Notes under the pieces: generated by a model
What the model was told of the DNA's origin: nothing
Database searches by the model: none
What the model saw: only the letters and a program-made list of their open reading frames with translations
Position numbers and translations under genes: made by a program
Part shown: piece by piece, positions 46,889-54,918 of the stretch
How the letters are laid out: the number at the start of each line of letters is the position of its first letter
Numbering within the stretch: position 1 is the first letter of the stretch
DNA from: JAAXHF01 sp963665955
GTDB taxonomy: Bacteria > Desulfobacterota > Binatia > Bin18
DNA: 64,000 bases
NCBI GenBank assembly: GCA_965231765.1
Contig: OZ246887.1
Span: 5,642,001-5,706,000, forward strand
Reading direction: 5' to 3'

Positions 46889-48574
46889 ATGAGCACAAAT
46901 GACTTAGTTTTGGTCAGGCAATTGGTCTCTCAGTCGAAGGACGAAGTAGCTCCTGATCTGTTGCCTAGTGAGTACTTCGAGATATTCGCAGCTGAGCAAG
47001 CTCTGAAGGACAGAGACCTCAGCTATGATGAAATCGAAGACGGAATCGTCGACGGAGGTGGAGATGGAGGAATCGACGCAGTCTACTTGTTCGTGAACAA
47101 CACGCTCTGCAGGGAGACTGTTGACCCAGAGGAATACAAACGGAACGTCCCGATGGAATTAGTATTCGTTCAGGCCAAGATGTCTGACGGCTTCAGTGAA
47201 ACAGGTATGGAAAAGTTTGTGGCTTCCGCGCGTGATTTGCTCGACCTCAACCCCGACACTGGCACCCTGGCAAGCGTTTACAATTCCGACCTTCTTGAGA
47301 AGATCGGCACATTCCGCCGGTGTTACGTTCAGCTGACATCGAAATTCCCCAAACTATCTATTCGATACTACTATGCAGCACTGGCCACAGAGGTCCACCC
47401 TAATGTTGAGCGCAAGAGTCAGTATCTCAAGGACACGGTCGAGGCTGCGTTCTCCCCAGTAGACTTCTCCTTCGAGTTCCTGACTGCTGGTAAGCTGCTG
47501 CTACTTGCGAGACGAACGCCCACGTCAGTGCACCAGCTGAAGCTTGCGGAAAGTCCGATTTCGACCAGTCAGAATGCGTATGTCTGTCTTGTAAACCTTG
47601 GCGACTATTTCTCGTTTATCATGGAAGACAGTACACTGAATGAACGCATTTTCGAGGGTAACGTAAGAGACTACCAGGGCAACACTGAGGTGAACCAGAA
47701 GATCCGCGAGACGCTTGCCAGTACGCCATGTGAGGACTTCTGGTGGCTGAATAACGGGATCTCCGTCCTCTGTACCCATGCCACCCTCAGCGGAAAAACT
47801 CTTACAATTGGAAATGCTGAGGTAGTCAACGGGCTTCAGACCTCCCGGGAAATTTTCGACGTACTCTCGACTCGTCCAGAACCTATTGACTCTCGATCAG
47901 TCTTGGTCAGAGTGATCGTAACCGACGAAGAGGAGAGCCGAGACCGCGTTATCCGAGCCACAAACAGCCAGACCGCCATCCCCAGTGCCTCACTGCGAGC
48001 GACGGACAAAATACATCGTGATATTGAGGACTTTCTGTCAGCACGCGGACTCTTTTACGATCGGCGCAAAAACTACTATAAGAACCAGGGCAAGCCAGTG
48101 CGGAAAATCATTAGTATTGGATTCATAGCCCAATCGGTCCTTGCTTGTGCTCTGGGCGACCCCGCGAATGCACGGGCTCGTCCATCGAGCCTTATCAAGA
48201 GGGACGAAGACTACATACGTATATTTAGCGAAACCTATCCTTTGGATGTCTACTATACGTCAGCCACACTAAATATCAGAGTGGAGGAGGTGCTCCGGTC
48301 GGATGAATGCGCCATCTCTCGGCCTCACTGGAATAATATTCGATTCTACGCCGCGATGCTTGCTGCAATGCGTCTCATAGGATCCCGGACGCCCTCGGCA
48401 CGAAAGATGGCTGAAGTGGACGTGAATATGGCCACCCGCGAAGTACTTCTGGCGTCCATCCTTGACGTCTGGGCCGAATATCAGGCCCTCGGTGGGACCG
48501 ACCAAGTCGCCAAGGGCACAGAACTCAAGACGAATCTCCTTGCCGCTGAGGCATCCAGATCAACGGGTGTGTAG
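46889..48574 (+). CDS. AIPR-family (abortive infection) protein with nuclease-like N-terminus
   Basis: 561 residues. The AIPR core is recognised by FWWLNNGISVLC, the block VVNGLQTSREIF, and the following ATNSQT region. The N-terminal part has a GGDGGID motif (Asp63) and VFVQAK (Gln95, Lys97), the D-x(n)-(E/Q)-x-K arrangement of PD-(D/E)xK restriction nucleases. AIPR proteins are linked to abortive phage infection. It is a stand-alone gene, with no methyltransferase or helicase beside it, at the left end of a repeat-bounded defence island. A modest AGGTGAT ribosome site precedes it. Confidence 0.85.
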   Translation: MSTNDLVLVRQLVSQSKDEVAPDLLPSEYFEIFAAEQALKDRDLSYDEIEDGIVDGGGDGGIDAVYLFVNNTLCRETVDPEEYKRNVPMELVFVQAKMSDGFSETGMEKFVASARDLLDLNPDTGTLASVYNSDLLEKIGTFRRCYVQLTSKFPKLSIRYYYAALATEVHPNVERKSQYLKDTVEAAFSPVDFSFEFLTAGKLLLLARRTPTSVHQLKLAESPISTSQNAYVCLVNLGDYFSFIMEDSTLNERIFEGNVRDYQGNTEVNQKIRETLASTPCEDFWWLNNGISVLCTHATLSGKTLTIGNAEVVNGLQTSREIFDVLSTRPEPIDSRSVLVRVIVTDEEESRDRVIRATNSQTAIPSASLRATDKIHRDIEDFLSARGLFYDRRKNYYKNQGKPVRKIISIGFIAQSVLACALGDPANARARPSSLIKRDEDYIRIFSETYPLDVYYTSATLNIRVEEVLRSDECAISRPHWNNIRFYAAMLAAMRLIGSRTPSARKMAEVDVNMATREVLLASILDVWAEYQALGGTDQVAKGTELKTNLLAAEASRSTGV

Positions 48575-48808
48575 GCTCGAACAAACTGCTCCAGGCGATG
48601 GGCGACAGAGGGGAGACTAGGAGACGTCCTTAAATTACGAGAAAAACAAAAAACCTTAAAGAACAGATGATGGGGAGGAGCGCTATTCATCAAGCCGGTC
48701 CCGCAGCTTAAGGCAACGTTAGCTGGCTCATGGGGTGATGAGCCGTAGCACGTTTTGCTATACAGTTACGGAAAAATCTCATGTTGCTCTCAAACGTGAA
48801 GGAACCCC

Positions 48809-49135
48809 ATGCGCATTCCAAACGCAGAGCGTGCCGTTGTGGATATGCGTAAACTGCGGGACTACTGCTTAAATCCCCTAGATGAGGGCAAGCATAAAGC
48901 GCGGCTCTTTGCAGCTATCGGCATCACAGCAAATGAGGTGGAAGAGTTATGGGCGATCTTGCGGCAAGTGGTCAAGAGCGGTGAAGCGAACTTGGGACGA
49001 TACGATAGCTATGGGCAGCGTTATATCCTGGACTTTCCTCTCAACTGGCGCGGCAAAGAGACCGTAATCCGTAGCGGCTGGATTATTGAACATGAGACGG
49101 AGACACCGCGCTTGACGACATGCTATCCTCTCTGA
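48809..49135 (+). CDS. DUF6883 family protein (putative toxin-like)
   Basis: 108 residues. The pattern IPNAERAVVDMRKLRDYCLNP, GKHKARLFAAIGI, YGQRYILDF and RSGWIIEHETETPRLTTCYPL matches DUF6883, which is also found at the C-terminus of polymorphic toxins. That, and its small size, hint at a toxin role, but no catalytic site is known to me. It is 16 bases before a DUF4926 gene, an arrangement expected for a coupled pair. The gap upstream (48575-48808) holds only the hairpin GGCTCAT/ATGAGCC at 48725-48744. Confidence 0.78.
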   Translation: MRIPNAERAVVDMRKLRDYCLNPLDEGKHKARLFAAIGITANEVEELWAILRQVVKSGEANLGRYDSYGQRYILDFPLNWRGKETVIRSGWIIEHETETPRLTTCYPL

Positions 49136-49151
49136 ACAGGAGGAACCGACA

Positions 49152-49403
49152 ATGACAACCTCAATTAAACTCCTTGATATAGTGGCGCTCACGGTGGACC
49201 TGCCAGAATATAATTTGTGGCGTGGGCAAGTAGGAACGATCGTTGACATTCTGGCTGGGGGGAGTGCCTTTGAGGTGGAGTTTAGTGACCGTCAAGGTCG
49301 GACATTCGAATCCCTAGGGTTGCGTCCCGATCAGCTCATGGTGTTGCATTACGACCCGCTGCCTTCCGTGTCATCCTCGGCACCGGAAGCAGCAGCAGAA
49401 TAA
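49152..49403 (+). CDS. DUF4926 family protein (putative partner of DUF6883)
   Basis: 83 residues. LLDIVALTVDLPEYNLWRGQVGTIV, EVEFSDRQGRTFESL and DQLMVLHY are characteristic of DUF4926, a small SH3/KOW-like domain of unknown function that often accompanies DUF6883. It may be an antitoxin or immunity partner, but this is inference from adjacency. An AGGAGGAAC ribosome site precedes it. A strong palindromic terminator follows its stop. Confidence 0.8.
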   Translation: MTTSIKLLDIVALTVDLPEYNLWRGQVGTIVDILAGGSAFEVEFSDRQGRTFESLGLRPDQLMVLHYDPLPSVSSSAPEAAAE

Positions 49404-49434
49404 GAGAGACGCTAAAAAACGGTTGCGCCCGCTC

Positions 49435-49477
49435 TGCACGTCATTGACGGATATCCGTCAATGACGTGCATTTTTTT
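49435..49477 (+). terminator. Rho-independent terminator formed by a perfect 36-base palindrome
   Basis: From 49435 (TGCACGTCATTGACGGAT) to 49470 the sequence is its own reverse complement, with 18-base arms and no spacer, followed by seven T (49471-49477). It should end the DUF6883-DUF4926 transcript very efficiently. The sequence from 49478 to 49613 shows no gene. Confidence 0.92.
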
Positions 49478-49613
49478 ACGGAATTCATCGAATGCCCCGC
49501 ATTCACAGACCAGATTGACAATTTTCTCTCCGTCTCCAAGAAAAGTGATCAGGAAGGGAAGAGGGGGACATTGTTTCCTACATTAACTTTCTTAGTGGAC
49601 AAAGTTTAACGCG

Positions 49614-49872
49614 ATGTGCCGAGAGTGGATAGCGGCTGGTATAGTCGTTCTAAGGGACGTTGTAATCTTTTTAACCTTTAGAGCGAAGGGATATTGAAAA
49701 CGCGATACTCAAGGGACGCATTCAGAGAAAGTTGTCAGAAGACATCCGTGGCATACGGTATCGGCTAGAAGGGCCAGCAGAAGACGGGCGGCTGGTCCAT
49801 GTAGTCTGCCGATTCAAGGAGGACGGGTATCTCATTATAGTCACGGTCTATGCACTGACGGAGGATGTATGA
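49614..49872 (+). pseudogene. DUF4258-family toxin-like gene, interrupted by a frameshift
   Basis: One frame begins ATG at 49614 and reads MCREWIAAGIVVLRDVV before drifting off. A second frame, from about 49675, reads LERRDIENAILKGRI, then GPAEDGRLVHVVCRFKEDGYLIIVTVY, which is the DUF4258 core, and stops at 49872. The two frames are offset by one or two bases near 49670-49680, and no proper start exists in the second. Its stop overlaps the ATG of the YgiT zinc-finger gene. A sequencing error remains possible. Confidence 0.7.
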
Positions 49873-50090
49873 TTTGTGAGTTTTGTAGTGGCAAGACGAG
49901 AAATAAGAAAGTGAAGCGCCAACATTGGCTCCACGGGAAACTTTATATTGTCGAGAATGTTCCAGCCGAGGTCTGCTTGGACTGTGGGGAGCGCTATTTT
50001 CGCGCCGCCACTCTCGATGAGATTGATCAGCATCTGTTAGCCGACCATGAGGTCAAAGAGCGCATTGATGTGGAGGTGGTGAGTTTATAA
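49869..50090 (+). CDS. YgiT-type zinc-finger (antitoxin-like) protein
   Basis: 73 residues. Two Cys-x2-Cys pairs (CEFCSG at the start and CLDCGE in the middle) form the zinc finger of YgiT/MqsA-type antitoxin N-termini. It is coupled by an ATGA overlap to a DUF4258 gene, the usual toxin position in such modules. There is no C-terminal helix-turn-helix, so it is the short form. With the toxin frame broken, it may be an orphan antitoxin. Confidence 0.85.
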   Translation: MICEFCSGKTRNKKVKRQHWLHGKLYIVENVPAEVCLDCGERYFRAATLDEIDQHLLADHEVKERIDVEVVSL

Positions 50091-50255
50091 GACGCCCCTG
50101 ACCGGTGCTACGTCAGGTGTCTGAGAGATGGCCCAGCAAAGAACACGCGCGAAAGCGAGACGCTATTTCCGCATCTTGCTGATCGTGTTGCTCTCTGCAT
50201 TGATCGGTGCGGCCAGCGCTCTGGTCGTTATGATCGCCACGTCTGCCGGTACTGT

Positions 50256-50453
50256 GTGGCGTCACTTGAGGATTCGCCCGAGCGTAAGCTCAAGCGTGGT
50301 GAAGTCGGGGCAGTGGTAGAACTCCTCGCGCCCAATGTATACGAGGTTGAGTTTTGTGATGATGAGGGACAGACGTACGCGGAACTGGCACTGCGCGGCG
50401 ATCAGCTTATTGCGCTCCATAATCAGGGAGAAACGTTGAAGATTGTTGCCTAA
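50256..50453 (+). CDS. Second DUF4926-like protein, possibly 5'-truncated
   Basis: 65 residues from a GTG start. SLEDSPERKLKRGEVGAVVEL, EVEFCDDEGQTYAEL and DQLIAL align with the DUF4926 protein at 49152-49403, but the expected LLDIVAL start is missing and no ribosome site precedes the GTG. The frame stays open upstream without family similarity. It is likely a remnant or an independently started copy. No DUF6883 gene is next to it. Confidence 0.55.
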   Translation: MASLEDSPERKLKRGEVGAVVELLAPNVYEVEFCDDEGQTYAELALRGDQLIALHNQGETLKIVA

Positions 50454-50460
50454 CCTCTCC

Positions 50461-50547
50461 CAATACTTCCATGCGCTGCATCAAAGCCCGGATCGCGCCA
50501 TGATCCAAGCAGAATGGATTCAGCGTGTCATCGACCAGCCGATGTGA
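50461..50547 (+). pseudogene. Fragment of a small toxin-like family protein
   Basis: The frame reads HALHQSPDRAMIQAEWIQRVIDQPM and then stops (TGA 50545-50547). It resembles the N-terminal part of DUF4258-like proteins of this size, where a longer chain would continue. An in-frame ATG at 50500 gives only 15 residues. It is too short for a confident family name. The rest of the gap 50454-50673 has no gene. Confidence 0.4.
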
Positions 50548-50673
50548 GGGGACGTTGCAGGGTTATTCTGGTTACCGATAACGGGGACTTTCTACCCGAC
50601 CCCGCACTGCAACAGCCTAAAGTTCCAATATCGTGTCTAGTAACCTATTACGGGACAGGTTACACTATTTCGG

Positions 50674-50952
50674 GTGATTCGGGGGTTTAGACATAAGGGA
50701 CTGGAGAAGTTTTTTACTACTGGTACAAAGTCTGGCATTCAACCCCAACATGCAGAACGGTTACGAGTGATCCTGGGCCGATTAAGCGCTGCTACCACTC
50801 CTGCGGATATGAGCCTCCCGGGGCTAGATCTTCATCAACTGAAAGGCGACCGCAAGGACACCTGGGCAGTGAAGGTCAGCGGGAACTGGAGACTGACGTT
50901 TATTTTTGTTGAGAAAGATGCCGACGCTGTTGATTACGAAGATTATCATTGA
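50674..50952 (+). CDS. higB: HigB-type RelE-superfamily toxin
   Basis: 92 residues from a GTG. The chain FRHKGLEKFFTTG, LDLHQLKGDRKDTWAVKVSGNWRLTF matches the HigB/RelE mRNA-interferase fold, with the conserved basic and aromatic residues of ribosome-dependent cleavage. The antitoxin gene follows directly, toxin first, as in HigBA loci. The frame ends in EDYH, a usual terminus. Confidence 0.9.
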   Translation: MIRGFRHKGLEKFFTTGTKSGIQPQHAERLRVILGRLSAATTPADMSLPGLDLHQLKGDRKDTWAVKVSGNWRLTFIFVEKDADAVDYEDYH

Positions 50953-50960
50953 GGTATCCC

Positions 50961-51245
50961 ATGCGCATGCATAATCCGCCCCATCCTGGTGAAGTATTGA
51001 AAACCTTGTGTCTGGAGCCGCTGAAGCTGAGCGTGACGGAAGCGGCCAAGGCGTTGGGCATAAGTCGCAAAACCTTGTCGGCCATCCTGAATGGACGTGC
51101 TGGCATCAGCCCAGAGATGGCAGTGCGGTTGTCGATAGCCTTTGGTACTTCCGCCGAAAGTTGGCTGAATCAGCAGACCCAATACGACTTGTGGCATGCC
51201 GAGCGACGCCGCAAAGAACTCCGGGTGCGTAAGCTCGCGGCATAG
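50961..51245 (+). CDS. higA: HigA antitoxin
   Basis: 94 residues from the ATG at 50961, seven bases after GAGG; a TTG at 50949 overlapping the toxin stop is the alternative. PPHPGEVL is the family entry motif and an Xre-type helix-turn-helix follows (VTEAAKALGISRKTLSAILNG). It should neutralise HigB and repress the operon. The right-hand 36-bp repeat begins 25 bases after its stop. Confidence 0.92.
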   Translation: MRMHNPPHPGEVLKTLCLEPLKLSVTEAAKALGISRKTLSAILNGRAGISPEMAVRLSIAFGTSAESWLNQQTQYDLWHAERRRKELRVRKLAA

Positions 51246-51269
51246 CCCCCGCCCCAACGCCAAACTCTC

Positions 51270-51305
51270 CGCTCCACTTTGATCGCGTCCCGCGACCGGT
51301 GAGCG
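51270..51305 (+). repeat. 36-bp hairpin repeat, right copy flanking the island
   Basis: It begins CGCTCCACTT and ends CGACCGGTGAGCG, differing from 46805-46840 only at the two bases at positions 9 and 10. Inner arms TCGCG/CGCGA are intact; the outer stem is slightly weaker. It lies between higA and the truncated monooxygenase. Confidence 0.8.
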
Positions 51306-51424
51306 CAAATCGTTAGACCTACGCGCAGGCGATCGAGCAGGTAGAGGTCGGAGAAACCGGCGCCGACGATTAAAACGTTCAACACGTCTAGCGCTGAGCT
51401 TGCATCATTCGTAGCTGTTATCAA
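51306..51424 (-). pseudogene. N-terminal stump of a Baeyer-Villiger/flavin monooxygenase
   Basis: Starting at a TTG overlapping the stop of the upstream hydrolase gene, the frame reads VLIVGAGFSDLYLLDRLR, the FAD-binding GxGxxG start of a flavin monooxygenase, and then runs into the 36-bp repeat, losing family similarity. Only about 40 of some 500-600 residues remain. It was evidently the second gene of an operon with 51421-53400 before truncation. Confidence 0.75.
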
Positions 51425-53400
51425 AAACTCCTATCTGGTAAACCTATGTCACGATTCTTGGCTGCCTCGATATACGCGCTGGCATCTTCGGGCAGCAGTA
51501 AGCGGTCTGCAACGAGTTCTTGTGTCGCCACCTCGACGGCTTGCACGTAGCGACGGTGTGTCCCGTAGCGTTCTTCGAGCGACGGTCGCGGGTCGCCGGA
51601 TGCTATGCGTTCGGCCTTGGTGGTGGCAAACGGAATAAAAGATCCCATGGCTGAGCATTCGTCTGTGGGCGTGTTAGCCATCAGGTTCCAGCCGGTATAC
51701 GTTCCGAGTGGAACAGCCATATCCGGGAGCTGAATACCAGTTTGGTCGATGCCGTCAGCATTGACCTGTGGCACCAAGGTTGGATACGAACGGCCGGTTT
51801 CCGCCGGGGGCTGAATACTGATGATGCCGCGATCAAAATCAGGACCGTAATCATACAGTTCCCGGACACTGACCACGCCTGAATAATTGACTCCCGGTAT
51901 AGTGGGGAAACCTACCGACGATTGTGGCAGCGACGGGACCAACGTGCCGTCGCTCAAACGTGGGACTTGACTGGACGGCGGCTCTTCGCCTGAGACAACC
52001 CATTTTGTTAGCGCAGCCAGCAGCGCACGTAGCGCAGGTCCGGGACTAATCGGGTTCTGCAACTGTTGGCACGGGCCGCGTCCGGATGCTACCCCGTGCG
52101 CGATACTCGACAGCAGGTAAAATCGGACGTTCGGCGGATCAGGCAGGTCCGTCGTGCCATCCGGGGTCGTGATCGCCAGCGCAGCACTTTTGAACCAGTA
52201 GCTGTTGGAATCGTTGACTTCCATGATCTTTGGACTGGTGCCTGAGACTTCACAACGGGCTAGTACGCTGTCTGTTTTCCCGCTGAGTGGATCTGTGAGA
52301 CTGGTATAGGCGAAGGGGAAGACCTGCTCCGGATATACATGGCTCAAGCGTTGAAAGGCGGTTTGGTTAGGCTGGGCAAAGCGGTAATTGAAAAATCCTC
52401 CACCAGCGCCATTGATATACGGCAGCATACCATCGAATACCTGACGATGGTCTTCGTCTTCATTGCAGCCCATAGACAAAAACGGTCGATGGAAACGGCC
52501 TGACTGTGAGAGCCCGGTCGCAATCGACCACTCTAACGACCCCGCGAGAGGATTGGCTGTTCCCTGCTCGTCAACGTCAGCGTGGCGCACAAACGACACA
52601 AAATCCCGGACGGCGGCAAAGCCAATGCCAGCCACGATCGGATTGGTTGCGGGATAGACAAACTGGTAGATTTTTCCTTTCTCGAATGGTTTTTCACCCT
52701 CCGGAAGCAGGCCGATCGTAGATGTATCGATGTATTGCCACTCGGTGGTGGGAATTGGAGTGGGCTCGTCTCTTCGGTATGCCCGCGCTGTCAGTGTTGC
52801 CTGAGCTGTATCAAGCGTCGCGGCTGGATAGGTCAATGGCCAGTGAGCAACAGCTTGCCCAGGCGGAACATGTCGGGCGTGATCGGCTATGATCTCTTCA
52901 AGAGCAGGCCCAACAATTGGCTGACCCTCTTCCGTTGCGACAGGAACGGTCATTGTCATGCGGCCGTCACCAGCTGGTGCGGTCGCGTCCCAACCGGTCC
53001 AGACGATGCTATAGCCCTGCTGCATCAGATAGCCAGTGCCCGCATCTTCGGCACTACCGGGATCGTTAATCGGCGGAAACTGAGGGGGAGCCCGAAAGGG
53101 GAAATTCAGCGGTACGTACGTCATCTTATTTCCGCGATTGGTGACGTCAAAGAGCAAGACTGTATTGCCCCGCGCCGGGTCAATCGGCTTTAAGATGCAA
53201 AAGTCGGTCTCGTATTCGACTCTTCCGCGAGCGTTGCGCGGCGCAAGCGTGATGTCGGTAATGGAGGCGTTGAGCGGACTGTCAGGAGCAAGCTCGCCAA
53301 AAGCCCGGCCGACCAGCTTCTCATACTGACCGACCTCGCCGAACGAAGCGCCACCAAAGGTTGGCGACTGGACGGTGTCGATAATTATTTTTGTGATCAT
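51421..53400 (-). CDS. Alpha/beta hydrolase domain-containing protein
   Basis: 659 residues. The long fold with GGASFGEVGQYEKLVGRAFGEL at the start, TNRGNKM, GLSQSGRF (Ser nucleophile), and a C-terminal PTDECSAMGS region matches the large Abhydrolase_10-type family of bacterial proteins, whose members are found beside hydrocarbon and aromatic catabolism genes. No signal peptide is seen. A truncated monooxygenase follows with a one-codon overlap. The substrate is unknown. Confidence 0.78.
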   Translation of the reverse strand: MITKIIIDTVQSPTFGGASFGEVGQYEKLVGRAFGELAPDSPLNASITDITLAPRNARGRVEYETDFCILKPIDPARGNTVLLFDVTNRGNKMTYVPLNFPFRAPPQFPPINDPGSAEDAGTGYLMQQGYSIVWTGWDATAPAGDGRMTMTVPVATEEGQPIVGPALEEIIADHARHVPPGQAVAHWPLTYPAATLDTAQATLTARAYRRDEPTPIPTTEWQYIDTSTIGLLPEGEKPFEKGKIYQFVYPATNPIVAGIGFAAVRDFVSFVRHADVDEQGTANPLAGSLEWSIATGLSQSGRFHRPFLSMGCNEDEDHRQVFDGMLPYINGAGGGFFNYRFAQPNQTAFQRLSHVYPEQVFPFAYTSLTDPLSGKTDSVLARCEVSGTSPKIMEVNDSNSYWFKSAALAITTPDGTTDLPDPPNVRFYLLSSIAHGVASGRGPCQQLQNPISPGPALRALLAALTKWVVSGEEPPSSQVPRLSDGTLVPSLPQSSVGFPTIPGVNYSGVVSVRELYDYGPDFDRGIISIQPPAETGRSYPTLVPQVNADGIDQTGIQLPDMAVPLGTYTGWNLMANTPTDECSAMGSFIPFATTKAERIASGDPRPSLEERYGTHRRYVQAVEVATQELVADRLLLPEDASAYIEAAKNRDIGLPDRSF

Positions 53401-53637
53401 AGCTTTCCCTTAATTCCTGTCTGGTTTTCAGAATTTTTACCTCGCCAGTCCTGATCGCTCATTCCCCAGGCATTTGTTACACCACCGGAGTCTAGCGGCT
53501 GAGCAGTCCTCTTTCCAGCCGCCGTCAATAATCTCAGGCTTTCTTTTTTTCGCCGGTTGTGTAGAAATTGACCAAATGGAGCGCACGCTTGCCGCGCTGT
53601 TGGGCGCAGCTGTTCAGGGCTCCGGGTAAGAAGGGGA

Positions 53638-54918
53638 ATGTTCATGGCACAATCAGAATCAGCCAAACCAACCAAACGCCGTCCTCTTGAAGGCGTACGC
53701 GTCATAGATCTCACAAAAATTGTTGCAGGTCCAAACGCGACTCGCATGCTTGCCACCATGGGAGCAGAGGTGATCCGGGTCGAATGGCACGATCAGCGGG
53801 CGCTCGACCTGCTGCGGGGGGTTCAGCCAAAAGCTCCTGGCGGGGAACCCGACAGTCTCAATCGCAGCGGCCTGTTCAATAATATTAATCCTGGCAAATA
53901 CGGTGTCACCCTCAATATGAGCCTGCCGCAGGGACGTGATCTGTTTAAACGCTTTGTCGCCAAGGCGTCGGTTGTGTGTGAGAACTACAGTCCGGGACAG
54001 ATGGACCGCTGGGAACTTGGCTATGATGTCCTGCGGCAGATTAATCCTGAGCTCATCTATCTGCAAATTAGCGGGATGGGAAAGTCGGGTACCTACAACG
54101 ACTATCTGAGCGTTGGACCAACCGCCCAAGCCTTGTCGGGTTTGACCCATATGTCAGGCTTGCCAGAGCCAATGCAACCTGCCGGCTGGGGCTATTCGTA
54201 TCTCGACCATTCCACCGGCTACTACGGGGCGATGCACGTGCTGATGGCTCTGGTGAACCGCCGCAAGACGGGCCGAGGCTGTTACATCGATCTATCACAA
54301 GCAGAGACCGGGCTCATGGTATCCGGGACGGCTACGCTTGAAGCGCAGCTGACCGGCCAAGCAACCCAGCGGCATGGCAACCGCATGCCGGCTGCGGACT
54401 GGGCTCCACACGGTGCGTATGCATGCCAGGGAACGGATGAATGGATCACGATAGCCGTCCAGACAGACGAACAGTGGCAGGCAGTCGTGGCTGTGATGGG
54501 TTCGCCGGACTGGGCGGGGGCGGGTCGTTTTCAGACCGCAGCTGGACGTAAAGCCAACGAAGACGCTCTGGATGCCTTGATGGCCGAGTTCACAAAAAAC
54601 GAAGAGCGCTACGAGTTGATGGGCCGTCTGCAAAAGCACGGCGTCCCGTCTGGAGTTGTACAGAAATCAATTGATCGGATCACCCGCGATCCACAGCTGA
54701 AGGAGCGTGGCGCTTTTGTGCCTTTTCCCCACAGCGAAATCGGCACGTGGCCGATCGAAGATTTCCCGGCCAAGTTCCAAAATATGCCGGTCAGCGTCGG
54801 CGGTCTGCCAGGTCGGGGCGCGCCGTGTATGGGTGAGGACAATGATGTTGTGTACCGTGACGTGCTTGGGTTATCCGTCGAGGACATTGCCCAACTCAGA
54901 GAGGACTGGATAATTTGA
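53638..54918 (+). CDS. CaiB/BaiF class III CoA-transferase, subunit with YGP-type site
   Basis: 426 residues; ATG at 53638, with a second at 53644. The family start EGVRVIDLTKIVAGPNATRMLATMGAEVI and the C-terminal NEDALDALMAEFTKNEERYELM are typical. In the region where formyl-CoA transferase carries its catalytic Asp, this chain reads SVGPTAQALSG, so it appears to lack that residue. Its stop overlaps the next gene's TTG, and the pair is probably a heteromeric transferase. It corresponds to the C-terminal half of the fused protein at 61485-63962. Confidence 0.88.
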   Translation: MFMAQSESAKPTKRRPLEGVRVIDLTKIVAGPNATRMLATMGAEVIRVEWHDQRALDLLRGVQPKAPGGEPDSLNRSGLFNNINPGKYGVTLNMSLPQGRDLFKRFVAKASVVCENYSPGQMDRWELGYDVLRQINPELIYLQISGMGKSGTYNDYLSVGPTAQALSGLTHMSGLPEPMQPAGWGYSYLDHSTGYYGAMHVLMALVNRRKTGRGCYIDLSQAETGLMVSGTATLEAQLTGQATQRHGNRMPAADWAPHGAYACQGTDEWITIAVQTDEQWQAVVAVMGSPDWAGAGRFQTAAGRKANEDALDALMAEFTKNEERYELMGRLQKHGVPSGVVQKSIDRITRDPQLKERGAFVPFPHSEIGTWPIEDFPAKFQNMPVSVGGLPGRGAPCMGEDNDVVYRDVLGLSVEDIAQLREDWII

